Assembly (NCBI GenBank): GCA_025201765.1 | Contig: MU623552.1 | Coordinates: 1-43,720, forward strand | Direction of reading: 5' to 3' | DNA from: Daldinia sp. FL1419 | Taxonomy: Eukaryota; Ascomycota; Sordariomycetes; Xylariales; Hypoxylaceae | Length of the DNA: 43,720 nucleotides | Shown here: positions 34,041 through 43,720 of the stretch, in pieces | Layout of the letters: every line of letters starts with the position of its first letter | Position numbering within the stretch: position 1 is the first letter of the stretch | The notes under the pieces: model-generated | What the model was told of the DNA's origin: nothing | What the model saw: the letters and a program-made list of their open reading frames with translations, nothing else | The model's database searches: none | Position numbers and translations under genes: made by a program

Positions 34041-34160
34041 ATATTAAGCAACGGTGGGTCCAGCACGTGGCACGTGCGCTTGCAGCGCTACCTATAAATT
34101 CCTGGAGCTCCCCACCTGTAATTAGATCTTCCTCTTTTTCTCTCCTCAATTCAATTATTA
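34041..34160. other. GC-balanced patch before the second copia copy
   Basis: About 100 bp of normal composition with two GCACGTG repeats (34059-34075) and a GCGCTTGCAGCGC hairpin. No RNA gene family was recognised. It is probably unmutated single-copy sequence stranded between repeats. Confidence 0.4.
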
Positions 34161-34312
34161 TATCATATAATATATAAGGAAAAATTATAATTATAAAATT
34201 TAAGTTATTATTATTGTTATTAGAATTCTAAGATAAAATAGTGAAGCTTTTTATAGAATTGTTATAAAGGAGAGAATTTTTCTACATTATTTTTAAGCTT
34301 ATTAATCCAATA
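34161..34312 (-). repeat. Copia LTR (second copy)
   Basis: Aligns with 13067-13219 from its first base (TATCATATAATATATAAGG, TG changed to TA) to AATCCAATA, followed by the ATCCCTTTAAATAAA tract. It is one base shorter than the other LTRs. Confidence 0.8.
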
Positions 34313-34692
34313 TATCCCTTTAAATAAAGCCAACAAATAAATCTAAAACATATAATATTAAAAATATAATTCCTTTATACCCTAAAACTAATATATTCTT
34401 TTAATTATGCCTTTTTAATAATTTTTTCATTTATTTCTTACTTCTATTATATTACTTTATCCATATTTTTAAATACCTTAACTTTTAAATAATTTAAAAT
34501 ATTTATTAAATTTATTTATTTTTTAAAATAAATATATTTTTCCTTTAATAATACTTTTATAAATTTTTTTGTATTTAAATTTTTTTAAATTAATATAATT
34601 AATTTTAATATAATTTCTTTAAATTTTTTTTTCAAATTAATAATTATATATACTTATATATCTTAGTTTTATCTTAAGTTCTTCAATATTTT

Positions 34693-34776
34693 TAATAATT
34701 AATTTAAAGATGGACCGGATACCTGTAATATATTCTAGGTAAATCGGGGTAATAATAAATAAATAATAATTAATTT
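34693..34776 (-). mobile_element. Severely 5'-truncated non-LTR tail insertion
   Basis: A 58-bp piece (minus-strand head to tail: GATGGACCGGATACC, GGTAAATCGGGGTAAT, AATAAATAAATA as read on plus) is flanked by TAATAATTAATTT at 34693-34705 and 34764-34776. The empty site in the first copia copy reads TAGTAATTAGTTT near 13601-13613. About 40 bp present after that site in the first copy are absent here, so a deletion accompanied or followed the insertion. Confidence 0.7.
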
Positions 34777-35040
34777 TTAAATTTTATTTTAAGATTTTTA
34801 AGTAATTATAATATATAAAATTCTTTTTATAATTTAAATTAAGGTAAGTAATTTAGTTTTAATAATAAAAATAATAATTATATTTTATTTATTAATTTAT
34901 TAATTAATAATTTTATTAAATAATTCTATTATATATATTTATAAATTTTTTTAATTAATTATATTATTAATAAATAAAATATTATTAATAATTTTAAAAA
35001 TATCATTTCTTTTTAATTCTAAAATATATCCTTATATATA

Positions 35041-35384
35041 CGAAGGTCCAGGCCAAAAGTCTTGCCCATGCCCCATAAAGAATTACAGTACGTACAATCT
35101 CTTACCAAAAACCCAAATGCTTTAAATTTTATACCTTTAAAATTTAAATTGAAATAATTTAATATAAAAAATAAATAAAATTAATTAGTTTTTTATTTTA
35201 AATTATTTAATTAATAAAATATTTAATCTAAATTTTATTATATTTATTATTATATAAAATTAATATTAAAAATAATTATATTTTATATTGGATATTTTTT
35301 TAAAAAGAATACACAGTATATTTTATTTTCTTCATACTGGTACAGGGGGTAGGGCATGTGCAAGACTTTTGGCCTGGACCTTTG
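35041..35384. mobile_element. MITE (Tc1/mariner-type ends), complete copy, 344 bp
   Basis: The terminal inverted repeats contain GGCCAAAAGTCTTGC on the left and GCAAGACTTTTGGCC on the right. They run for about 35 bp from CGAAGGTCC to GGACCTTTG and are flanked by TA on both sides (35039-35040, 35385-35386). Removing the element and one TA restores alignment with the first copia copy near 13916-13937 without a gap. No coding capacity, so it would need a transposase in trans. Confidence 0.88.
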
Positions 35385-36310
35385 TATTAAAGGTATTATA
35401 TAATTTAATTAATTATTATATAATATTTTAGATTTGGACTTAAATTAAATTAAATTAATTTTAAATAAGTAAATATAATATCAAATTGGATAATCATTAT
35501 AGTATCTAAGATTGAACCTATTTTTTACTAATATTATTATATTGATTAAGGTAAAACTACTCCTATATAAAATAATAATTCATTTTTTATTATAAATATT
35601 TTAAAGATTTTTTTTAATTACCTTTATTAAATTAATAATTTTATTAATATAAATAAATTAATTTAATCAAATTTAATATTATATTTAATTTTATATTATT
35701 TTAATATTAAGGAATTATTATAATTCATTATTTCTAATTAATTCATATTATTTATATATATAAAGAAAAAGATTTTATTTTTAATAAATATATATGATTT
35801 TTAGGATATTAAAATAAAATAAAATTCTTTTAAAAATTTATAAAAATTTCTATTATTATAGAAGAAATAACTTTCAAAGATTATAAAATATCTTTCTTAA
35901 TTATTAATACCTTCAAGGTATATATATATATATAAATATTTCTTTTAAATTTTATATTTATAAATATATTTATTATATTATATTATATAAATTTAAAATT
36001 ATATTTAATTATTATTATTATAAATATTTAAAGAGACCTTTTAATGAATATTAAGGTATAAATGTCTTTATTACTACTTATTTATTAATTTCCTTTTATT
36101 ATCAAATATATTTTATATTATTAAAAAAAATTATATTTATTAATTGTATAAATATAAATATATATATATTTAAATATTTATTTATTTTTATATTAATTAT
36201 TTAATTATAATATATTTCCTAAATATATATATTAATATAACTTTTAAAATAGATTTATTTAATTTTTTAGAACATCTCATGTAATAGGTAATTTTAAATA
36301 ATTAAATATT

Positions 36311-36715
36311 AAATAAGAACTCTAATAGCTCCTGTAGGATATACCTTATACTTTAATTAATCCATATTAAGCCAGAGGTTATATAAGTTAGAGGATATAA
36401 GGTAATTATATTTTAAAGAAAGGAATAAGTTAATCAAATAGAGAGATTAATAAAAATAATTGCTTATTAATAGTAACATATTATAAAAGGATATTTTTAA
36501 AAAGGAGATTGAAATTATATATTTTTATATAAAAATTTAATAAAGAAATTAAATTATAGAATTTAATGAATTTCTTTTAATTAAATAAAAAAAATAATTT
36601 TTAAAAGTTTATTTATATTTAAAAGAATTATAAAATCTTAGAAAATTTAATTTTAAAGAAAAAATAAGGTCTTTACAAAGTAGTATCTATAACTTAATTA
36701 TTTTATATTAATTTA
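36311..36715 (+). repeat. Left LTR of the 36307-39774 element
   Basis: About 405 bp, aligning throughout with 39368-39771. It is more mutated to A/T than its partner. It shares boxes with the tandem array units: CTCCTGTAGGATAT at the start and TTAATTAAATAAAAAAAATAA towards the end. Confidence 0.75.
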
Positions 36716-39367
36716 AAATTTCCTAAAATTAATAATATTAAACCTTTAACAAATTAATTTCAATAAAAAGAATTAAAAAAATAACTTAAGAAATTAATTA
36801 TAATATTATATAAAACCAAACCAAAAAAAATAATAATTTTAATTTTAAATTTTAATTTAAAAATCTTAGCTCCCTAAGTCTTTTAATTGTAGTGCTGTTA
36901 CTCTAAATTGGCTGATCAGGCATATTTCAGTATTAATAGCTGATCAATTATTTATAACAATGGCTAAATATTAAAATTCGATAATGCTCCAACTTCGAGC
37001 GGGTGACGCTATTCAGTATTCATCATATATTTAGCAAATTAATTGGGTTGTTGTTGGTCTTTGGAATTGATAGGCTTGTTATAACAGTAATTCTGCTGAA
37101 TTGACGATGCTCAATCTTCGAATATTTGATAACTTTATTAAACACTTGTTGATCTCAATTGTGTGCTTAACGAGCTGATTGGTTGTACTTAAGTATCTGA
37201 AGTTAATTAATTTATTATAATAAATTAAATATTAAAACTTAATGTTGTTGATGGTGGTGCAAGTGGTAATTGACGAATGGTGATTAGTAATGATATTGAT
37301 ATTAGATGATAGTTTATATGAAGCGCGCTGGTTTGATCAGGCGGGATATAAATTCTAAAGGAAAGAAAATGGCATTATAAAGGTGAAAGGAGAAAAAGGT
37401 GTTGTGGGAAAAAAAAAGCAAAATTAATATTAATATATATTTTAATTTATAATTATTGTTTAATAAGTTAATAATTGTTTTTTAGGCACCTTAATTATAA
37501 ATAATATCTTTTACTTTAATATATATTATAATTTAAATCTATAGGTTTCTTCCTTCCTCTCCCCCTCTCTCTCTCTCTTCCCGGGGCTTATTCTTTCAGA
37601 TTAAAGAATATTTGATATTATTTAATCAATTATCAAATTAAAGCTTAAAATTGAAAAAAAATTCTTTAATTATTAATAAGTATAGTTAATCCAAGATTAA
37701 ATGAAAAGGAAAAATAAAATAATAATATAAGATATTACTATATAATGAATGTAAATAGTTTAATTATTGATTAATTATTATATATATAAAAATTAAAAAA
37801 TCAAAAATAATATAAAAAAAAAAAATTTTATATTTATTTTTTTATTTTTTTATTTTTTTTAAATTATTTAATTTTAATTATAAGCAAATAATAATATTAT
37901 ATACCAACTAATTTAATATTAATTAATTAAGTAGGTATAAATAATGTTCTTATATTAGATAGTTTAAGTACAATTGTTAGGATAAGGTATGTTAGTAAGG
38001 GTAGACAATTAAGCTCAAGACTCTTTAACTCAAAATTCTTAGATTATTTAAACATAATATTCTTCTTTATAATCTCTTTATAATCATACTTAATATCTCT
38101 ATTATAATTAATCTTAATAATTAGATCCTATTATATATCATTTATATATATATAAAAAGTTTGTAAAGGTAGTAAGGATATAGATAAAAGGGGTAAAAAT
38201 GTTTTAAGAAGAAGTAACATGTTAAACCTAAACTAATTAAATAATATATCGAGTGTCTGACCAACTAGCTACTATCCTGAAAACATAAGAAAAAATAATA
38301 AAAATGCTTTATCCTAATTAATATAAGGGATATATTGGGGCTTATAATATTATATAAACTGATAAACTTTAATTGTATTTAATTCGCTTTTTATATAAAC
38401 CAAAACAATCTCAACTCCTAATATGATGATTCTTAATAAGGTTGTTAATAATATGATAACAATATTTCCAAATAAGCTCCATCCTTTCCATATAAATAAA
38501 TTAATTAAAGTAATAAGAACCTATTCCAAAAATATATAACGTAAAAAATCTCTTTTCTAACTTTCCATTTCATAATAATAACAACAGTAAATTAACGTTG
38601 TAACAATAACCAAAATCTTTTTAACGTTAATATTAAATCATTTGATTGATTTTGTTTTATTTGGTTTAGGTATTGTAAACAATTCCATATCCATATCTTT
38701 AATAATTATTCTTAATTAAATTAATCCTATCCTATTTAACCCAAATATTGCAATTAATCTAAAAAAAACTATAAAATATACTAATTTTTTAAACTTCTTC
38801 TTTAAATCTTTTTTAAAGTTTTTATATCTTTTTAATTTATTATAAAAATATACTTTTTTGATTTTAAAATGTTGAAATAATGTTATCCAATATTATTTTA
38901 TTTATTATACATGTTGTTTGATTAAATCATTCTTAGGTGTTATATATGCTGCGGGTGCATGTGGGGGGGTGATAATAAGATTTTTAATACTAGTTGTATA
39001 AGGGTTTTTACATTGGCTTGGCATAAGGTTTCAGGGTTAAATGGATTTCCCTCACTCCTTGTTCTCTTAGGTTCTCATTTCTTTAACCTAAAGTTATAAT
39101 TATTCTAATTAAATAATAATTACTTTAATTAAGTTAATAATAGTGGTTTTAACCATATTATCAATCTTTAAAAAATGGCCTTAATTAGGATTAATATTTC
39201 GGTTTTTAATTAGTTAAATGATTTTAGCCTTAATAAACCTAATATTAATTCTAATTAAATAAAAATGGTCCTAAATAGATGCAATTCTTATGGATAGCGG
39301 TTCTAATGATAATAATCCTCTTAAGATTAAGTAATTATAATTTCGAAATTTGAAAATAATTGTTACT

Positions 39368-39771
39368 AAATAAGAGCTTTAATAGCTCTTGTAGGATATA
39401 CCTTATACTTTAATTAACCCATATTAAACCAAAGGCTATATAAATTAAAGGATATAAGGTAACTATATCTTGAAGAAGGGAATAAACTAATCGGATAAAG
39501 AGATTAATAAAAATAATTATTTACTAATAATAGCACATTATAAAAAAATATTTTTAAAAAAGAAACTAAAATTATATATTTTTATATGAAAATTTAATGG
39601 AAAATTGAATTATAAAACCTAATAAATCTCTTTTAATTAAATAAAAAAGATAATTTTTAAGGGCTTATTTATATTTAAAAGAGCTGTAGAACTTTGGAGG
39701 GTCTAGCTTTAAGGAGGAGATAGGGTCTTTACAGGGTAGTATCTATGACCTAATTGCTCTACACCGGTTCA
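39368..39771 (+). repeat. Right LTR of the 36307-39774 element
   Basis: About 404 bp, the best preserved copy of this LTR family, ending GCTCTACACCGGTTCA. Relatives occur at 5090-5470, 7110-7520, 8675-8830, 22098-22505 (minus), 23900-24180 (minus) and 40720-41060 (minus). Confidence 0.75.
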
Positions 39772-40283
39772 ATATTATTTTAGAAATTTTAATAGATTTC
39801 TTTTATATATTTTCTTATATTTATTAATTTTTATTAAGAATATTTAAATAGAATTATTTAAATTTTCTTTATTATATTAAGGAAATTAATAAATAAATCT
39901 TTTTATTTTTATTTTATTAATTATATATTTTTTATAAATATTTATTATATTTATTAAAAAATTAATATAAAAAATTATTTTTTATAATATATAATATTTA
40001 TTTTTATTAAAAATAATATAAAAGGTTATTAATATTTTAATATAAATAATAAATAAAATTATTAATAGAATATTATCCAGAAAGAATAATAAATAAAAAT
40101 ATATTTTTATATAAAGGTAATTAATTTTTATAATAAAGGTTTCTTACTTTTTATTTAATAACATATTTGATTTTATTAATTTATCAATTATATCTAATTT
40201 ATCCACTGATGGTTGTATGCTACCAGGCATTGTGGACCCCTGCAACAAGCAAAGGAGGTATTACATAATTAGTATATTGTGTA

Positions 40284-42477
40284 CCATAGCGGCAAGGGGG
40301 GTATTGTTGAAACCGTTATATTTTCAAAACCATTATGTTTGACAGAATGGTTTTGGGTATCCTAGGCTTCTGATTGGTTCAAATTGAATAAAAGTGGAGA
40401 GAAATACTCTTAATATCAATATTCCACTTAAATTTCTATTATATTTTCTTAAAATCATTTTACGTGATAAAATAATAATATATAATATAATAATTTTGAT
40501 TTATTTTAATAAAAATTATTTTGATTTAATAAAAATTACCCTTATATAACAAAAATTATTCAACAATTTTCAAATTCTTCAAGCTCTTCAAGCTCTTTAA
40601 GCTTTTCCTGGATATAAATAGGCCCTTAAGAACTAATTCTTATTTAATTAAATTAAATTCTCAAGCGTAGAATTATTAATTTTTTATAGAGCTTTATATA
40701 ATAATCTATTAAATTGGTATAATGTGTTTATATGACCCTATTAACCTCCTTAAAACCAGACCATCTAGGTCTCCACAGTTCTTTTGGATATAAATAAGCC
40801 TTCAAAAATAGTCTTTCTTATCTAATCAATTTAAGTTCTTTAAATTTTATAATTTAGTTTCTTTATAAAATCTTCATACAATAATATAATCTTTTAATCC
40901 TTTCCTTTAAAAATATCTTCCTAAAGTACGCTACTATTGGTAAGTAGTTACATATATTTATTTCTTTACCCAATCATTTTATTCTCCTTAAGATATAATC
41001 ACCTTATATTTTTTATACTTATTTAACCTTTGGTTGTTATAAGTTAATTAAAGTGCAGGGCATATCCTGTAAAAACTATTAAAGCTTTTGTTTAATATCT
41101 TTAATTTGTTTAATTATTTAATTTATTCAAGGTCTTTAAACTTTTTAATCTTTTCAATTTAATTAATTATTTAATTTATTTAAGGTTTTTAAGTTTTTCA
41201 AATTTTTCAATTTAATTAATTTAATCAATTGTTTAATTTGTTCAAGCTATTTAAGATTTTTAATTTGATTAATTTGTTTAAGGTTTTTAATATTGAACTA
41301 ACACAATATAATTATATAACCAAAATCACCTTATTAGTATTTATAAAACTAACCCTTCTAAGATCTTTATAGGTTTTTTAGAATATAAATAGGTCTTTAA
41401 GAATTATTTTCTTATTTGATTAGTTTAAATTCATTATAATTCTTTAAAGGATCACTTTCATAAAATTTCATATAAATATATACGTTTTTTGTTTTTTTGT
41501 TGAATATAACTTTATAAAAATGCATTACCATTAATAAACAATTACTTCTATTAATTATCCTATTTAATCATTTTAATACCTTTTTTAGGATATAATTATT
41601 TTATTTAAACCTTTAATTTATTATAAAATAACTAAAATGTAAGGCATATTTATTAAATCAATATAATATAAATATATGGTTATAATATGTAATAAGGATA
41701 TGTAATAAGAATTATTCCAAAAATTTAATAAATACCCCTATAAGGTTTACATACACTCTTTTAATTATAAATAAACCTTTAATAATTGTTTTCTTACCTA
41801 ATCAGTTTAAATCATAAATAATTCTTCAAAGATTATTTCCATATAATTTTATATAAATAATATATATTCTTTTAGCTTATATTTTTATTATATGTATTAT
41901 TATTGCCAAATAAGTACATATAACAGCTTTTCTACCTGATTATCTTGATACCTTCTTCAGGATATAATCACTTTAAATTTTCGAGCTTATACAGCCTTTG
42001 GCCTACTATCAAAGCTCCTATTTAGTATCAATATCTTCAAACTTTTTAAAATCTTTAATTTAATCAATTTGTTTAAGGTTTTTAATATCTTTAATTTAAT
42101 TAATTTATTTAAAATCTTTAATATTTTATTTTAATATATAAAAATAAAAAAATAATTGGAAATTAATAATTTTGTAAATTATAAATTTATAATAATATTA
42201 TAATAACTCAATTATAAAAACATAAAACCTTAAAAATTCCTAACCTAAAATCTTAATTATATAATATATGTATAAAAAAGCCTAGGTTTAAATACCAACC
42301 AAGCAAGTAAATTTTTAAATTTTTAAATTTTTAAAACCATCCTACTAATCAAAACCATTTTATTAATCAAAACCATTATAAGCTAATAAAACCGTTCTTT
42401 ATTATCCTTTGTCTTTTTTATATAAAATGGTTATAGAAAATATAATCGTTCTAATAACACCCCCCTTGCCGCTATGG
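40284..42477. mobile_element. TIR element of 2.2 kb with TA target duplication
   Basis: The left end CCATAGCGGCAAGGGGGGT starts at 40284 and the inverted right end finishes at 42477. The arms stay similar for about 50 bp (shared TTATATTTTC box, differences mainly transitions). TA flanks both sides (40282-40283, 42478-42479). The interior holds LTR-family pieces in minus orientation (40600-41080 and 41330-42020) and AAGCTCTT/TTTAAGG repeats. No transposase frame is seen. It is a decayed or non-autonomous element filled by later insertions, or a large foldback-like element. Confidence 0.78.
41080..41300. repeat. Short tandem repeats of TTTAATTTGTTTAAGGTTTTTAA type
   Basis: Four to five irregular copies of a roughly 50-60-bp A/T unit with a TTCAAGG/TTTAAGG box. 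Related sequence lies at 40565-40610 and 42030-42125. It lies within the interior of the 40284-42477 element. Confidence 0.5.
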
Positions 42478-42479
42478 TA

Positions 42480-43720
42480 TATAAGGGTTTTAAACCTGTT
42501 AAGCTTAAAGTAGATAATTTTTTTCTTTAAGATTTATAAATATACAAATTTTATTACATTGTTTTATTTATTACTTATTTTCATTATTATTTCTTTTATA
42601 TGTATATTTAACCTAATATTAATTAATATTATTTAAATATAGTAATATAGATTAGTAAGGAAGAGTCACTACTACAACAATTTGGAAGATTTTATCGTAA
42701 TAATACAAATAATAATAATATCCCATCTTTTACCAAACCCTTTTCTTATAATAGATCATCATTATTTTATATTGTTATAGAAATCTTCCCCCAAATTCTT
42801 ATTATTTTATTATAATTAGAATTTATTATTTTCTTATTTTATAATATTATAAGGAAAATAATTGAAAAATTTAGCTTAAAACTAATTTTTTAATGATAAA
42901 ATATTTTCTAATTAAGAAAATATAAATGAATTAAGAAGATTATTTAAGTATATTCTTAAATAACCTATATTAATATAATAATTTAATTATAATATAATAA
43001 GATTTAAAATAATAAATTTCAAAAATATTATAATATAATAAAAAGTAATTTGAATATTATATATTTTAATTAATTAAAAAGAAATTAATTAAAATTAAAT
43101 TTACATTTAAATAATTAATAAAATATTAGATAAATTTAAGAAATATTTTAAAAAAATTTTAGATATAAATTTTATAAAATTATTAAAGTAAATTTAATTA
43201 ATATTAAGGATAATATTAATAAAAAAAGGTATATATATAAAAAAGAATAATATTAATTTCTTTATAATTTTTAAATTTCTTTTAACTAAAAATAAATTAT
43301 TCCCATAGAATCATAAAAAATTTTAAAAAATTAAATTAAAATAATTAATAGTAATAATATAGAGAGTTTTAATTTATAAAATTAATAAAGGAATAGTTTA
43401 CTTTAATTTCACTTATTTTACAAATTTAAGAACATTAATATAATAATAATAAAAAATCCTTAACCCAATAATATCCATAAATTAGATCTTATATTTAAAT
43501 TATATCCTTAATTTTAATATTATCCTTTTTAATATATTTATTATTTAATTATAATATATGTTAATTACTTTATATAAAGAATAATTTATTTTCCTTTATA
43601 ATATTAATTATATTAATAATTATTTTTATCCTATCTTAATATATTATATATTAATTAAATAATATTTATTTTTTTAATAATAAATGTTAAATTATTAATA
43701 TTTATTTAATTAATAAAGGA
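42480..43720. other. AT-rich tract, no gene recognised
   Basis: Beyond the TIR element the sequence is nearly pure A/T. There is a short less-mutated patch near 42650-42790 (AAGAGTCACTACTACAACA). No family match to the rest of the window and no credible frame were found. Confidence 0.55.

Larger units (their letters stand above)
36307..39774 (+). mobile_element. LTR element with 405-bp LTRs inserted in copia
   Basis: Direct repeats of about 405 bp (36311-36715 and 39368-39771) start AAATAAGA and end in an ACACCGGTTCA-type string. AATATT lies at both outer edges, matching AATGTT at the empty site in the first copia copy near 14927-14932. The exact ends are uncertain by a few bases. The internal region (2.65 kb) shows no Gag or Pol motifs. 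It has a GC-balanced stretch at 36870-37400 and a CT-rich tract at 37558-37580. The stretch 38155-39363 is shared with the fragment at 20997-22750. It looks like a non-autonomous LTR element, or one carrying a further insert at 36716-38150. Confidence 0.72.
34161..40206 (-). mobile_element. Second copia copy, 3' part only, with three nested insertions
   Basis: The left LTR (34161-34312) and about 2.5 kb of internal sequence align collinearly with 13067-15360 of the full-length copy. It breaks off near 40206 inside a segment equivalent to about 15357. Three segments are extra relative to the intact copy: a non-LTR tail (34706-34763), a MITE (35041-35384) and an LTR element (about 36307-39774). 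The copy is more AT-mutated than the first. No right LTR was found. Confidence 0.82.

Noticed and set aside
34041..34140. tRNA or 5S rRNA gene in the GC-balanced patch (also 4495-4540 and 20455-20550)
   Set aside because: No cloverleaf, no A/B-box pair and no 5S-like sequence could be found by eye.
40200..40283. Right LTR of the second copia copy
   Set aside because: Copia similarity ends near 40206 inside internal sequence, and the following bases match no LTR. The copy is truncated.

Overview
The window looks like nuclear DNA of a filamentous ascomycete (Pezizomycotina). The genes carry short introns (52-87 bp) with GT...AG ends and CTAAC-type branch sites. The gene set (mitoferrin, ER J-protein, augmin subunit, Vac14) is fungal in character. 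The genome is split sharply between GC-balanced gene islands and extremely AT-rich tracts of mutated repeats. Repeat copies differ from one another mainly by C/T and G/A changes and coding remnants are full of stops, as expected of repeat-induced point mutation (RIP). No bacterial or viral gene was seen.

Layout. (1) 1-9.7 kb: AT-rich repeat tract. It holds an inverted array of LTR-related units (2.2-4.3 kb), a small non-LTR insertion with a 14-bp target duplication (4.55-4.76 kb), and two TIR elements with 8-bp target duplications (4844-8409 and 8483-9667). (2) 9.7-13.06 kb: gene island with one eight-exon mitoferrin gene (MRS3/MRS4 type, 312 aa), preceded by an iron-type GATA site. (3) 13.07-25.81 kb: repeat tract with a complete RIP-degraded Ty1/copia element (13067-18499, 153-bp LTRs, CATAT duplication), a TIR-bounded region, LTR fragments, a non-LTR insertion and a second LTR-unit array. 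(4) 25.8-33.5 kb: gene island with three genes. These are an ER-type TPR/J-domain protein (minus), augmin subunit HAUS1 (plus) and VAC14 (minus, seven exons, 951 aa). The first two share a divergent promoter region; HAUS1 and VAC14 converge. (5) 33.5-43.7 kb: repeat tract opening with a MITE. It contains a second, partial copia copy carrying three younger insertions, then another TIR element.

The four genes are housekeeping functions (mitochondrial iron import, ER chaperoning, spindle microtubule branching, PI(3,5)P2 control on the vacuole) and do not form a cluster. I found no convincing undescribed protein system. The most distinctive content is the repeat biology: a layered insertion history that can be read by comparing copies, and variable-length tandem arrays whose unit appears to derive from an LTR. 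The exon structures were built by hand from splice signals and reading frame. All three spliced genes close exactly in frame (939, 1566 and 2856 nt including stop).
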